In this document: one piece after another, positions 1-11,174 of the stretch
How positions within the stretch are numbered: the stretch's first letter is position 1
Layout: the number at the start of each line of letters is the position of its first letter
From: Mongoliimonas terrestris
GTDB lineage: Bacteria; Pseudomonadota; Alphaproteobacteria; Rhizobiales; Pleomorphomonadaceae
Assembly: GCF_001927285.1 (NCBI RefSeq)
Contig: NZ_MSIG01000001.1
Span: 248,001-312,000, forward strand
Direction: 5' to 3'
DNA length: 64,000 nucleotides
Program-made: the position numbers and the translations under genes
The notes under the pieces: generated by a model
Database searches by the model: none
What the model was told of the DNA's origin: nothing
The model's input: only the letters and a program-made list of their open reading frames with translations

Positions 1-159
1 CGCAGCCACATCGTGCGGCTCGACCGGATCGCTGCCGTGCGCAAGGCCGGGGACGCGGACCAGGTGGCGCTGTCCACCCGCATGCCCTACCGCGCCCCGG
101 TCGCCCGCGCCCGCCGCTCGTGGCTGCGCCAGCGCCTCGCCGACACCCGCATCGCCTGA
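1..159 (+). CDS. LytTR-domain regulator, C-terminal fragment (CoxC-like)
   Basis: The last 52 residues of a protein that begins before the window. The segment opens [13 protein letters not shown] and continues with a basic stretch ([14 protein letters not shown]), which matches the end of a LytTR DNA-binding domain (beta-strand type, as in AgrA, CoxC and CoxH). In carboxydotrophic bacteria, coxC, a membrane-sensor-plus-LytTR regulator, sits directly before coxM, and that is the position here. The CoxC identity is inferred from position and from the domain; the sensor part is not visible. The only repeats of suitable phasing nearby are those at 369-417, which would be its natural target. Confidence 0.75.
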   Translation, partial: RSHIVRLDRIAAVRKAGDADQVALSTRMPYRAPVARARRSWLRQRLADTRIA

Positions 160-527
160 CGAAGGGCGGCGGGGGACGCCTCGCCGTTCGCAGTTCAGGG
201 GCTTCGTCGCGCACGACGCCGGGGGCGCGCCTTCGCGGGCGCGGCGCTGGATGCTGGCGATCTGGTGCGGCGCGGCAGACCGGCCGAATGATGCAATTCA
301 GAGCGGTATTCTTCGCTTAAAGATAGTTGCTTCTGCATGGGATGCGACAGCAAGACTGTCGCACTTGGTGCATCGGCGCCGCCGATCGTGCAATCGGCAG
401 GCTTATGATGCATCGGCCGTTGTTGTGCGCCGCACCGCCCGTCACCCTCCGGTTCAATCGATTGAAAACGCGGCGTGCCGCCGGACACCCGGCGGCCCGG
501 AACGCGTGCGGCGGAGGAGACCATCCC
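160..527. other. Intergenic region upstream of coxM
   Basis: A 368-bp gap between the LytTR fragment and coxM. It contains a stretch of lower GC (about 286-345), an inverted repeat GCGACAG-caaga-CTGTCGC at 344-362, and three phased direct repeats at 369-417 (annotated separately). No convincing additional gene was seen. The AT-richer stretch and the repeats make this the likely control region of the cox operon. Confidence 0.6.
369..417 (+). promoter_or_regulatory. Three phased direct repeats, putative LytTR operator of the cox operon
   Basis: TGCATCGGC begins at 369, TGCAATCGGC at 389 and TGCATCGGC at 409, so the starts are exactly 20 bp apart (about two helical turns). LytTR regulators are known to bind pairs of short direct repeats on one face of the helix with about 21-22 bp period. 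The repeats lie 111-159 bp before the coxM start and just after the gene for a LytTR protein. Binding is inferred, and the repeat sequence itself is not a known LytTR consensus. Confidence 0.45.
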
Positions 528-1397
528 GTGATACCAGGGCCCTTCCACTATCACCGGCCGACGTCGGTCGCCGAGGCGGTGGCGCTTCTTGCCGCCCACG
601 GGGACGACGCCCGGCCGCTCGCCGGCGGGCACAGCCTCATCCCCATGATGAAGCTGCGCATGGCCGTGCCCGATCATCTGGTGGACCTTGCCGCCATCCC
701 GGATCTCAAGGGCATCTGCGAGGACGGCGACCGCATCGTGATCGGCGCCACCACCACGCAGCGCGAGGTGATCGGCTCCGACCTCCTCGCCGCGCGGCTG
801 CCGATCCTCGCCGAGACCGCCCGGCAGATCGCCGACCCGCAGATCCGCACCAAGGGCACCTTCGGCGGCAACGTGGCGAACGGCGACCCGGGCAACGACA
901 TGCCGGCGCTGATGCAGTGCCTCGATGCGGTGTACCGGCTGGCCGGACCCGACGGATCCCGCACGGTGCCGGCGCGCGACTACTACCAGGGCGCCTACTT
1001 CACCGCGCTGGAGCCGGGCGAACTCCTCACCGCCGTGGAGATCCCCGTGCCGCCCGCCGGGCACGGCTACGCCTACGAGAAGCTGAAGCGCAAGGTCGGC
1101 GACTATGCGACCGCCGCGGCGGCCGTGGTGCTGACGCTCGACGGCGGCACGGTCGCCACCGCGTCCATCGCGCTCACCAACGTGGCGTCCACGCCGCTCC
1201 ACGCGGCAGCGGCGAGCGCCCTCGTCATCGGCACCGGCCTCGACGCGGCCACCCTGAAGGCGGCCGCCGACGCCGCCAAGGCGATCACCGACCCCGCCAC
1301 CGACGGCCGCGGCACGGCCGAGTATCGCCGCGAGATGGCGGGCGTCATGGTCGCCCGCGCGCTCGCCAAGGCCATGCGCCGCGCCAAGGGAGCCTGA
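528..1397 (+). CDS. coxM: Carbon monoxide dehydrogenase medium subunit (FAD)
   Basis: 289 residues. This is the FAD-binding subunit of the molybdenum hydroxylase CO dehydrogenase; it passes electrons from the iron-sulfur subunit to the quinone pool. The two FAD-contact motifs of the family are present: AGGHSL at residues 32-37 and TFGGN at 111-115, followed by VANGDPGND. The GTG at 528 is chosen because GGAGGAGA lies just before it and the family starts at this point ([10 protein letters not shown]); longer in-frame extensions upstream do not look like protein. It is first in a run with coxS (5-bp gap) and coxL (4-bp overlap). The M-S-L order is that of form I CO dehydrogenases; form II clusters use S-L-M. 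Confidence 0.93.
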   Translation: MIPGPFHYHRPTSVAEAVALLAAHGDDARPLAGGHSLIPMMKLRMAVPDHLVDLAAIPDLKGICEDGDRIVIGATTTQREVIGSDLLAARLPILAETARQIADPQIRTKGTFGGNVANGDPGNDMPALMQCLDAVYRLAGPDGSRTVPARDYYQGAYFTALEPGELLTAVEIPVPPAGHGYAYEKLKRKVGDYATAAAAVVLTLDGGTVATASIALTNVASTPLHAAAASALVIGTGLDAATLKAAADAAKAITDPATDGRGTAEYRREMAGVMVARALAKAMRRAKGA

Positions 1398-1402
1398 AGC
1401 CC

Positions 1403-1920
1403 ATGTCCGCAGACACCACGCCCATCGCCACGCTGCCGGTCACCCTCACGGTGAACGGCCGGAAGGTGCAGCGCTTCGTGGAGCCGCGCACCCTCCTCAT
1501 CCATTTCCTGCGCGAAGAGCTCTCCCTCACCGGCGCCCACATCGGCTGCGAGACCAGCCACTGCGGCGCCTGCACGGTGGAGATCGACGGCCTTTCGGTG
1601 AAGAGCTGCACCCTGTTCGCCGTCCAGGCGGACGGCGCCGCCGTCAACACCGTGGAAGGGCTCGCCAACCCGGACGGCACGCTGCACGCCCTGCAGGAGG
1701 GCTTCCGGCAGATGCACGGCCTGCAGTGCGGCTTCTGCACCCCCGGCATGCTGATGCGCGCCAAGGTGCTGCTGTCGGAGAACCCTGACCCGACCGAGGA
1801 GGAGATCCGCCACGGCATCGCCGGCAACCTCTGCCGCTGCACCGGATACCAGAACATCGTCAAAGCCATACAACACGCCGCCGCCACGCTGAACGGCCGC
1901 GTCTTCCAGGAGGCCGCGGA

Positions 1921-1924
<4 letters not shown>
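1403..1924 (+). CDS. coxS: Carbon monoxide dehydrogenase small subunit (2x[2Fe-2S])
   Basis: 173 residues. Electron-transfer subunit carrying two [2Fe-2S] clusters between the molybdenum site of CoxL and the FAD of CoxM. The plant-ferredoxin-type cluster ligands are Cys49, Cys54, Cys57 and Cys69 ([10 protein letters not shown]...C). The second, helical-domain cluster uses Cys109, Cys112, Cys144 and Cys146 (CGFC...CRC). Length and order are normal for the family. The stop codon overlaps the coxL start in ATGA, implying translational coupling. Confidence 0.95.
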
Positions 1925-4341
<2,417 letters not shown>

Positions 4342-4850
4342 GAAGAGGTGACGGGCCGGTCGGAACGGTCGGACCGATAGGGACGGTCGAAAGGATAGGG
4401 AGGGGTATGGCGTGCGTGGACACAAGCGCCGCCACCCCCGAACTCACTCCGCCGTCATGGTCCGCGCAGGCGGACCACCCACGCTTTTCGAAGTGATATC
4501 AATATGCTGCTGATCCGCGAGGCGATTCCGACAAAAGCGTGGGTGGTCCGCCTGCGCGGACCATGACGATCGGGGGTGGGTGTGCGAAATGCGTGTCCGG
4601 TTCGCCTGCGCGGACCATGACGGGGCAAGCGGGGGTGGGTGTGATGGGGGTGAGGTGCCCTCGCCGATCGTTCCCGCAAACGTCGTCATGGTCCGGTTCT
4701 GCCGGACCATCCACGCTTTCCCTGGAGCGCGTGAGACATGCGTGGGTGGTCCGCCTGCGCGGACCATGACGGCGAAGATGACCCGCGTCCCCTGGGCACC
4801 CACCGGTCCCAGTCACCGCGCCCCTCCCCACCGACCAACCCGAGGCCCCC
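4342..4850. other. Intergenic region with REP-like repeats between coxL and coxD
   Basis: A 509-bp gap, unusual inside the otherwise tight cox operon. It holds five related palindromic units (4454-4770, annotated separately) and some imperfect short repeats of GACGGTCG type at 4360-4395. No real gene was seen; the open frames here come from the repeats themselves. Confidence 0.7.
4454..4770. repeat. Cluster of five REP-like palindromic units
   Basis: Units of 31-32 bp at 4454-4484 (reverse), 4537-4567 (forward), 4591-4621 (forward), 4685-4716 (reverse) and 4740-4770 (forward). In forward orientation each reads GCGTGG.. then GGTCCGC-ctgc-GCGGACC then ATGAC, so each can fold as a 7-bp hairpin. 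The unit at 4685 has changed both arms together (GGTCCGG/CCGGACC), which keeps the pairing. The unit at 4591 has a degenerate left arm. Size, palindromic core and mixed orientation match REP/BIME-type elements, which are mobilised by RAYT transposases and can act in mRNA stability or termination. No RAYT gene is in the window. Confidence 0.8.
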
Positions 4851-5723
4851 ATGCTGGATCGCCAGGCCATCGCCGACCGCCTTGCCGAGACCGGATATGT
4901 CGCCGACGGCGGGCTTGCCACCGCGCTCGCGCTGATGGACCTCCTGAAGCGGCCGTTGCTGCTTGAGGGCGAGGCGGGCGTCGGGAAGACGGAGGTGGCG
5001 AAGGCGCTGGCCGCCGTGCACCGGACGCGGCTCATTCGCCTGCAGTGCCACGAGGGGCTGGACCGGGCGGACGCGCTCTACGAGTGGAACTACCAGCGCC
5101 AGCTGCTCGCCATCAAGGCGCGGGAGGGCGCGGACGCCCGCGAGAGCGAGGCGGCGGTGTTCCAGGAGGCCTATCTGCTGGAGCGGCCGCTGCTCGCCGC
5201 CATCCGCCAGCCGGTGGCGCCGGTGCTTCTCATCGACGAGATCGACCGGGCGGACGAGGCCTTCGAGGCCTTCCTGCTGGAGCTCCTGTCGGACTTCCAG
5301 GTGTCGATCCCGGAGCTCGGCACCATCACGGCGGTGACCATCCCGCGGGTGATCCTCACCTCCAACAACACGCGGGACCTGTCCGACGCGCTCCGCCGCC
5401 GCTGCCTCTACCACGCGCTCGACTATCCGGACGCGGACCGGGAGGCGCGCATCCTGATCGCCCGCGTGCCGGGCCTCGACACGGCGCTCGCCCTCCAGAT
5501 CGCCCGGGTGATGGAGCGGATCCGCAAGGAGGACCTGTCCAAGATCCCCGGCGTCGCCGAGACCCTGGACTGGGCCGCCGCCCTGGTGGGGATGGGCGTC
5601 GGCCGGCTCGACGGCGACCGGGAGGCGGTGTTCGAGACCCTCGCCTGCGTGCTGAAGACCCGCGAGGACCGGGCGCGGATGAGCCGCGCCGTGGTCGAGC
5701 GGCTGATCGGCAAGGTGGCCTGA
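4851..5723 (+). CDS. coxD: AAA+ ATPase for CO dehydrogenase maturation (MoxR type)
   Basis: 290 residues. MoxR-class AAA+ ATPase. In Oligotropha, CoxD is needed for assembling the Mo-S-Cu active site, apparently at the sulfuration step. Walker A GEAGVGKT is at residues 40-47, Walker B LLIDEID around Asp129-Glu130, and a sensor 1 Asn occurs in ILTSNNTRDLSDALRRRC with the arginine finger region following. One base separates its stop from the coxE start. MoxR ATPases typically work with a VWA partner, here CoxE. The upstream repeat cluster may set CoxDEF levels apart from the structural subunits. Confidence 0.92.
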   Translation: MLDRQAIADRLAETGYVADGGLATALALMDLLKRPLLLEGEAGVGKTEVAKALAAVHRTRLIRLQCHEGLDRADALYEWNYQRQLLAIKAREGADARESEAAVFQEAYLLERPLLAAIRQPVAPVLLIDEIDRADEAFEAFLLELLSDFQVSIPELGTITAVTIPRVILTSNNTRDLSDALRRRCLYHALDYPDADREARILIARVPGLDTALALQIARVMERIRKEDLSKIPGVAETLDWAAALVGMGVGRLDGDREAVFETLACVLKTREDRARMSRAVVERLIGKVA

Positions 5724-5724
5724 G

Positions 5725-6924
5725 ATGACCGCCGGACCCGCGGCCGCACCGGAGGTCGACGCCGAGGCGATCGGGCCGGCCGTGCGCCGGCGGCTGGCCG
5801 GCTTCGTGGCGACCCTCCGGCAGAACGGCTACCGGGTGGGGCTCGCCGAGACGAAGGACGCCGCCCGCCTGCTCGCCACGCCGGGGCTGGAGCGGCCGGC
5901 GGCCGTCCGGCAGGCGTTCCGGGCGCTCTTCTGCGGCCGGCGTTCGGACGTGGACGGGTTCGATGCCCTGTTCGACGCCTATTGGCGGGGCGAGCGGGTG
6001 CGCCAGCGGGTGGCGGTGAGCGGCACCGCCAAGGCGAGCCCGCAGACCCGCCGGACCCTGGCGCCCGCCGGCGGGGGCGGCGACGCGGGCGCGCCCGTGG
6101 ACCTCACCACCGGCGACGGGGCCGCGCCCGCCGGCGCGCCGAGCGGCCGGCGCGAGGGCGCCAGCCGGGCGGAGAGCCTGGAGCGCACCGACTTCCGCCA
6201 TCTGGCCGATCCGGCGGCACTCGCCGAGGCGCACGCACTCGCCGGGCGGCTCGCCCGGGTGATGCGCGCGCGGCTGACCCGGCGCAACCGGGCGGCGCGG
6301 CGCGGCAGCGGGCTCGATCTTCGCCGCACGGTGCGGGCGAGCCTTGCGACCGGCGGCACGCCGATCCGGCTGGTGCGGCGCCGGCCGCGCCATCGGCCGC
6401 TGCGGCTTGTGCTCCTCATGGACGCGTCCGGGTCCATGAGCCTCTACACCGCGGTGTTCCTGCGCTTCGTGCACGGGGTGCTGGACAGCTTTCGGGAGGC
6501 GGAGGCCTTCCTCTTCCACACCCGCCTCGTCCACGTGTCGGCGGCGCTGAAGGAGAAGGACGCCGGCCGGGCGCTCGACCGGCTCGGCCTGATGGCGGAG
6601 GGCGTCGGCGGCGGCACCCGCATCGGCGACAGCCTCGCCACCTTCAACCGCTGGCACGCCGCCCGGGTGATCCACGCCCGGACCGCCGTGATGATCCTCT
6701 CCGACGGCTACGACACCGGCGCGCCGGAGCGGCTCGGCGCAGAGATGGCGGCGCTCGCCCGCCGGTGCCGGCGCATCGTGTGGCTGAACCCGCTGATCGG
6801 CTGGGACGGCTATGCGCCAACCGCCCGCGGCATGGCCGCCGCCCTGCCGCACGTGGACCTCTTCGCGCCGGCCCACACGCTTGAAAGCCTCGCCGCCCTG
6901 GAACCCTATCTCGCCCGCCTTTGA
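5725..6924 (+). CDS. coxE: VWA-domain protein for CO dehydrogenase maturation
   Basis: 399 residues. A von Willebrand factor A domain occupies roughly residues 225-399, with an intact metal-ion-dependent adhesion site DASGSMS starting at Asp233. The N-terminal half is Arg/Ala/Gly-rich and includes a low-complexity linker around residues 110-150. This is the standard VWA partner of the MoxR ATPase CoxD. Studies on Oligotropha place CoxE and CoxF after CoxD, in delivery of copper to the active site. It lies one base after coxD and nine before coxF. Confidence 0.9.
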   Translation: MTAGPAAAPEVDAEAIGPAVRRRLAGFVATLRQNGYRVGLAETKDAARLLATPGLERPAAVRQAFRALFCGRRSDVDGFDALFDAYWRGERVRQRVAVSGTAKASPQTRRTLAPAGGGGDAGAPVDLTTGDGAAPAGAPSGRREGASRAESLERTDFRHLADPAALAEAHALAGRLARVMRARLTRRNRAARRGSGLDLRRTVRASLATGGTPIRLVRRRPRHRPLRLVLLMDASGSMSLYTAVFLRFVHGVLDSFREAEAFLFHTRLVHVSAALKEKDAGRALDRLGLMAEGVGGGTRIGDSLATFNRWHAARVIHARTAVMILSDGYDTGAPERLGAEMAALARRCRRIVWLNPLIGWDGYAPTARGMAAALPHVDLFAPAHTLESLAALEPYLARL

Positions 6925-6933
6925 GGCCCCGCC

Positions 6934-7806
6934 ATGCCGCAGACCGACGTGATCGACCGCGCCGCCGCCCTTCGTGCCAAGGGTGAGGCCTTCTGCCTTG
7001 CTACCGTCGTGCGCACCGTCTCGGTGACCGCCGCCAAGGCGGGCGCCAAGGCGATCGTGCGGCCGGACGGGACGCTGTCGGAGGGCTGGATCGGGGGCGG
7101 CTGCGCCCGGGCGGCGGTGGTGAAGGCGGCCCGGGAAGCGCTTGCCGACGGCGAGCCGCGGCTCATCTCCATCATGCCGAAGGACCTCCTCGCGGCGGAA
7201 GGCCTGAAGGCCGGCGACGAGCGCGACGGGGTGCGCTTCGCCCGCAACATGTGCCCGAGCCGGGGCACCATGGACGTCTTCATCGAGCCGGTGCTGCCGC
7301 GGCCGGAACTCGCCGTGCTGGGGGCGAGCCCGGTGGCGGTGGCCCTCGCCGACCTCGCCCCGCGCCTCGGCTACCGGGTGACGGTGGCGGCGCCGGCGGA
7401 GGACCAGGCGCTGTTTGCGGCGGCCGACCGGCGGCTGGACGGGTTCGCGCTGGGGGATGCGCCGGAGGGCGCGCGCTTCATCGTGGTCGCCACCCAGGGC
7501 CGCGGCGACGAGGCGGCGCTGAAGGCGGCGCTTGCGGCGGAGGCGGTGCACGTGGCCTTCGTGGGCAGCCGGCGGAAGGTCGCGGCGCTCCGCGACAGCG
7601 TGATCGAGGACGGCGTGCCGGCCGAACGGTTCGACCGGCTGAAGGGGCCGGCCGGCCTCGACCTCGGGGCGATCGGCCCGGAGGAGATCGCCCTCTCCAT
7701 CCTCGCCGAGCTTCTGGCGATCCGCCGGCGCGGCCAGCGGGATGGGGCGGCCCCGGTCGCGGCGACAGGCGCGATGGAGGCGATGGGAGCGGTCACGGCG
7801 GCCTGA
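6934..7806 (+). CDS. coxF: XdhC/CoxI-family maturation protein CoxF
   Basis: 290 residues. XdhC/CoxI family, whose members bind molybdenum cofactor and help insert or modify it in molybdenum hydroxylases. The N-terminal XdhC_CoxI region (about residues 8-85) has the family pattern KAGAKAIVRPDG and GWIGGGCA; a Rossmann-like C-terminal XdhC domain (about 115-245) has GAS-P-VAVALADL. Position directly after coxE identifies it as CoxF. The next cox genes of the classical cluster (coxG anchor, coxH, coxI, coxK) do not follow. Confidence 0.88.
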   Translation: MPQTDVIDRAAALRAKGEAFCLATVVRTVSVTAAKAGAKAIVRPDGTLSEGWIGGGCARAAVVKAAREALADGEPRLISIMPKDLLAAEGLKAGDERDGVRFARNMCPSRGTMDVFIEPVLPRPELAVLGASPVAVALADLAPRLGYRVTVAAPAEDQALFAAADRRLDGFALGDAPEGARFIVVATQGRGDEAALKAALAAEAVHVAFVGSRRKVAALRDSVIEDGVPAERFDRLKGPAGLDLGAIGPEEIALSILAELLAIRRRGQRDGAAPVAATGAMEAMGAVTAA

Positions 7807-7902
7807 CCGCGGAGCGTGGCGATGGAAAGGCAAGCGGGCGCGACGGCGTGGAACCGTTCCGGCACGCGGACGTTTCCAAATGTCAGGCTTATCGGGGAAG
7901 CC

Positions 7903-9855
7903 ATGCTGCCAAAAACAAGAAAACCGCCGCCGCCGGGCGATCGGTATCGCATGCTCGTCGACGCGATCACCGACTATGCGGTGTACATGCTCGACCCGAA
8001 CGGGATCGTGTCGAGCTGGAACCCTGGCGCGCGCCGCTTCAAGGGTTACGAGGAGGCCGAGATCGTCGGCCGTCACTTCTCGTGCTTCTACACCGAGGAG
8101 GAGCAGAGCGCCGGCGTGCCGGCCGCCGCCCTCAGGACCGCCGAGCGGAACGGGCGGTTCGAGACGGAAGGCTGGCGGGTGCGCAAGGACGGCGGCCGCT
8201 TCTGGGCCTTCGTCATCATCGACCCCATCCGCGACGCCGACGGCCACCTGGTGGGCTTCGCCAAGGTGACGCGCGACCTCAGCGAGCGGCGCGAGGCGGA
8301 AGCCGCGCTCCGGCGGAGCGAAGAGCAGTTCCGCCTGCTGGTGCAGGGGGTCTCCGACTACGCCATCTACATGGTCGACCCGCAGGGCACCGTGGTCAGC
8401 TGGAACCAGGGCGCCGAACGGATCAAGGGCTACCGGACCGAGGAGATCCTCGGCCGGCACTTCTCGCTCTTCTACGCCGAGCCGGACCTTGCCATCGGCC
8501 TGCCGCGCACCGCCCTTGAGACCGCCGCCCGCGAGGGCCGCTTCGAGCGCGAAGGCTGGCGGGTGCGCAAGGACGGCAGCCGCTTCATGGCCCACGTGGT
8601 GATCGACCCGGTGCGCAACGCGGACGGCCAGCTGATCGGCTTTGCCAAGGTGACGCGGGACATCACCGAACGGCTGGAGGTCCAGCGCCGGCTGGAGGAG
8701 GCCCGCGAGGCCCTGTTCCAGGTGCAGAAGATGGAGGCGGTCGGCCAGCTGAGCGCCGGCGTCGCGCACGACTTCAACAACCTGCTCGCCGCCATCCTGG
8801 GCGGGCTTGAGCTCCTGCGCAAGCGCCTGCCGGACGACCCGCGCGCCCACCGGCTGCTCGACACGGTGGTGCAGGCCGCCGACCGGGGCGCGGCGCTGAC
8901 GAGCCGGGTGCTGACCTTCGCCCGCCGGCAGGAACTGGCCGTGCAGCCGGTGGACGTGGGGCGGCTGTTCGACGGCATGGCGGACCTCCTCCACCGGTCG
9001 ATCGGGCCGCACATCCGCATCGAACGGGCGATCCCGGCCGACCTGCCGCCGGTCTCCACCGACCCCAACCACCTGGAGACGGCGCTTCTCAACCTGGCGC
9101 TCAACGCCCGCGACGCCATGCCGTCCGGCGGCGTCCTCGGCGTCACCGCCGCCGTCGACGCGGACCTAGCGTCCGGGCGGGACGGCGGCACCCGGTTCGT
9201 GCGGATCTCGGTCACCGATACCGGCGAGGGCATGGACGCGGCGACGCTCAACCGGGCGATCGAGCCCTTCTTCACGACCAAGGGCGTCGGCAAGGGAACC
9301 GGCCTCGGGCTGTCCATGGTGCACGGCCTCGCCGCCCAGTCGGGCGGCCGCATGGTGGTGGAGAGCCGGCCCGGCAGCGGCACGCGGGTGGACATCATCC
9401 TGCCGGTCGCGAGCCCCATCACGCCGGCGGCGAGCCGCGCGGCGCCCGTCGACGCCGGACAGCGCCCCGCCGCCGCACCGGTGCGCGCGGCGCGGCGCCT
9501 CAGCGTGCTGGTGGTCGACGACGACGACCTGGTGCTCGCCAGCTCCTCCGCCATGCTGGAGGACATGGGCCATCAGGTCGAGCCGGCGGCCTCGGGACCT
9601 GCGGCGCTGGCGGCGTTCGCGGCCCGATCGTTCGACCTGGTGCTGACCGACCAGATGATGCCCGGCATGACCGGGCTGGACCTGATCGACCGGCTGCGGG
9701 CGCTCGACCGGCACGTCCCGGTGATCCTGGCATCCGGCTACGCGGACCTTCCGGCGGTGGCCGATCCGACCCTCGTGCGCCTCGCCAAGCCGTTCACCCA
9801 GCAGGCCCTGGCGGACTGCCTCGATCGGGCCACCGGGTCCCAGGGGCGGGCGTGA
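7903..9855 (+). CDS. Hybrid sensor histidine kinase (PAS-PAS-HisKA-HATPase-REC)
   Basis: About 650 residues from the ATG at 7903, which has GGGGAAG seven bases before it; a weaker GTG at 7816 would add 29 residues. Two tandem PAS domains (about 14-125 and 137-255) are near duplicates: both contain DYA-YM-DP-G--SWN-GA and IVGRHFS or ILGRHFS. A phosphoacceptor His289 lies in VAHDFNNLL, followed by a HATPase with DTGEGM and GTGLGLSMVHG. A C-terminal receiver has Asp583 in LTDQMMPG. No transmembrane segment is visible, so it is probably cytosolic. The signal is unknown. It follows coxF by 96 bp, with its own likely promoter, and no cognate output gene is evident. Confidence 0.88.
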   Translation: MLPKTRKPPPPGDRYRMLVDAITDYAVYMLDPNGIVSSWNPGARRFKGYEEAEIVGRHFSCFYTEEEQSAGVPAAALRTAERNGRFETEGWRVRKDGGRFWAFVIIDPIRDADGHLVGFAKVTRDLSERREAEAALRRSEEQFRLLVQGVSDYAIYMVDPQGTVVSWNQGAERIKGYRTEEILGRHFSLFYAEPDLAIGLPRTALETAAREGRFEREGWRVRKDGSRFMAHVVIDPVRNADGQLIGFAKVTRDITERLEVQRRLEEAREALFQVQKMEAVGQLSAGVAHDFNNLLAAILGGLELLRKRLPDDPRAHRLLDTVVQAADRGAALTSRVLTFARRQELAVQPVDVGRLFDGMADLLHRSIGPHIRIERAIPADLPPVSTDPNHLETALLNLALNARDAMPSGGVLGVTAAVDADLASGRDGGTRFVRISVTDTGEGMDAATLNRAIEPFFTTKGVGKGTGLGLSMVHGLAAQSGGRMVVESRPGSGTRVDIILPVASPITPAASRAAPVDAGQRPAAAPVRAARRLSVLVVDDDDLVLASSSAMLEDMGHQVEPAASGPAALAAFAARSFDLVLTDQMMPGMTGLDLIDRLRALDRHVPVILASGYADLPAVADPTLVRLAKPFTQQALADCLDRATGSQGRA

Positions 9856-9942
9856 AACGTCCGGCACGCGGCACCCGCCGGGAGTGCGGGCGGCCGGGCC
9901 TCGAGACACGGTTTCACCGATTAGAATACGTTAAACTCCACA

Positions 9943-11142
9943 ATGATATGCTCTTCGCATGCAATTCAGGCAGCGACAGTGATGGGCAACAGCAATGAGC
10001 CGGCCACGCCGCGGGTCGGAGCCGATCGAGAGGCCGACGACGCGACCCGCGCCACCGGCGAGGTCGGGCGCCTAGAGCATTGTCCGACCGAGTTGAAACA
10101 CTTGGTCGATGAGACAATGCTCCAGGATATTGAATCTGGAGCGATTTCTTATCGACCTGATGATTCCATCAGGTCGGAAAGCGCTCTAGCCGACCTGCAG
10201 GCGGAACTGGCCGAGAAGGTGCGCCTGATCGAGGCGCAGACCGCCGAACTTGCCCATTTCCGCAAGCTGTTCGAGCGCGCCTCGGCCGCCGCCCGCATCG
10301 GTGTCTGGCAGTGCGCGCTGCCGAGCGAGGACCTGACCTGGACGGACGTGGTCTACGACCTGTTCGAACTGCCGCGCGGCGCGCCGCTGGACCGGCGGCA
10401 GATCCTGGACCTCTATCCGGAGACCTCGCGCCTTCTCCTCAACCGCGTCCGCGGCGAGGCGATCCGCAACCGCACCGGCTTCCAGCTGGACGTCCAGATC
10501 GTCACCGCCAAGGGCGCGGTCCGCTGGATCCGCATCACCGCCACGGTGGAGTGCGAGGGCGGCGAGCCGGTCCGCATCTTCGGCATGAAGCAGGACATCA
10601 CCGAGGAGCGGACGCTCGCCGAGCGGATGCGCCACATGGCCGAGTATGACGCCATGACCGGGCTCGCCAACCGCGCCCGCTTCCAGATCCGCCTCGCCGG
10701 CTTCGACAATCCGGCCGACATCCTGGCCGCCGGCGGCAGCCTGATGATCGTCGACCTGGACGGCTTCAAGCAGGTCAACGACACCTTCGGCCACGAGGTG
10801 GGCGACGGCTGCATCTGCGAGGCGGCGCACACGCTGCAGAGCGTCTGCGCCGAGGCCGAGATGGTGGCGCGCATCGGCGGCGACGAGTTCGCGGTGATCT
10901 GCCGGCCGCAGCCGCGCGCGGCCATCGAGGCCACGGCCCGGCGCCTGGTGGCGGCGCTGCAGACCACCGTGTCGGGCCGCGGCACCACGCTGCCGATCGG
11001 CGCCTCCATCGGCATCGCCATCGCGGCGGGGACCGGCTCCACCGAGCTCTTCCGCCGCGCCGACCACGCCATGTACGCCGCCAAGGCCGCCGGCCGGAAC
11101 ACCTACCGGTTCGCCGACACCGCGGCGGCCTCGGCCGCCTGA
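9943..11142 (+). CDS. PAS-GGDEF diguanylate cyclase
   Basis: Up to 399 residues. A PAS/PAC sensor region (about residues 105-225, GVWQCALPSEDLTWTD) precedes a GGDEF domain with intact signature GGDEF at 312-316 and the closing motif HAMYAAKAAGRNTYRF. It should make cyclic di-GMP; no EAL domain and no RxxD inhibitory site are visible. The start is unsettled: ATG at 9943, 9982 or 10117 are all in frame, and none has a strong ribosome site. The region between them contains a palindromic repeat (10072-10189), so roughly 40 residues of the N-terminal part are repeat-derived if an early start is used. Confidence 0.85.
   Translation: MICSSHAIQAATVMGNSNEPATPRVGADREADDATRATGEVGRLEHCPTELKHLVDETMLQDIESGAISYRPDDSIRSESALADLQAELAEKVRLIEAQTAELAHFRKLFERASAAARIGVWQCALPSEDLTWTDVVYDLFELPRGAPLDRRQILDLYPETSRLLLNRVRGEAIRNRTGFQLDVQIVTAKGAVRWIRITATVECEGGEPVRIFGMKQDITEERTLAERMRHMAEYDAMTGLANRARFQIRLAGFDNPADILAAGGSLMIVDLDGFKQVNDTFGHEVGDGCICEAAHTLQSVCAEAEMVARIGGDEFAVICRPQPRAAIEATARRLVAALQTTVSGRGTTLPIGASIGIAIAAGTGSTELFRRADHAMYAAKAAGRNTYRFADTAAASAA
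10072..10189. repeat. Composite palindromic repeat inside the cyclase gene
   Basis: 118 bp bounded by CTAGAGC and GCTCTAG in inverted orientation. Three nested hairpins are visible: GAGCATTGTC...GACAATGCTC (with inner CGACC...GGTCG), CTCCAG...CTGGAG, and CGACCTGATG-attc-CATCAGGTCG. GC content is visibly lower than its surroundings. The element is read through in frame by the diguanylate cyclase gene near its 5' end. Its last module aligns with the element at 37792-37840, so it belongs to a dispersed family, of the kind found between genes in Rhizobiales. Confidence 0.75.
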
Positions 11143-11174
11143 GGCGGCGGGCACGGGGCCGATACTCCGGTCGT

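Noticed and set aside
4454-4770. CRISPR or tRNA-like hairpins
   Set aside because: The units are in both orientations at irregular distances with palindromic cores, which fits REP elements and not CRISPR; no tRNA features are present.
7816-7902. Earlier GTG start for the hybrid kinase
   Set aside because: The ATG at 7903 has a better ribosome site and begins directly before the first PAS domain; the extra 29 residues show no domain.
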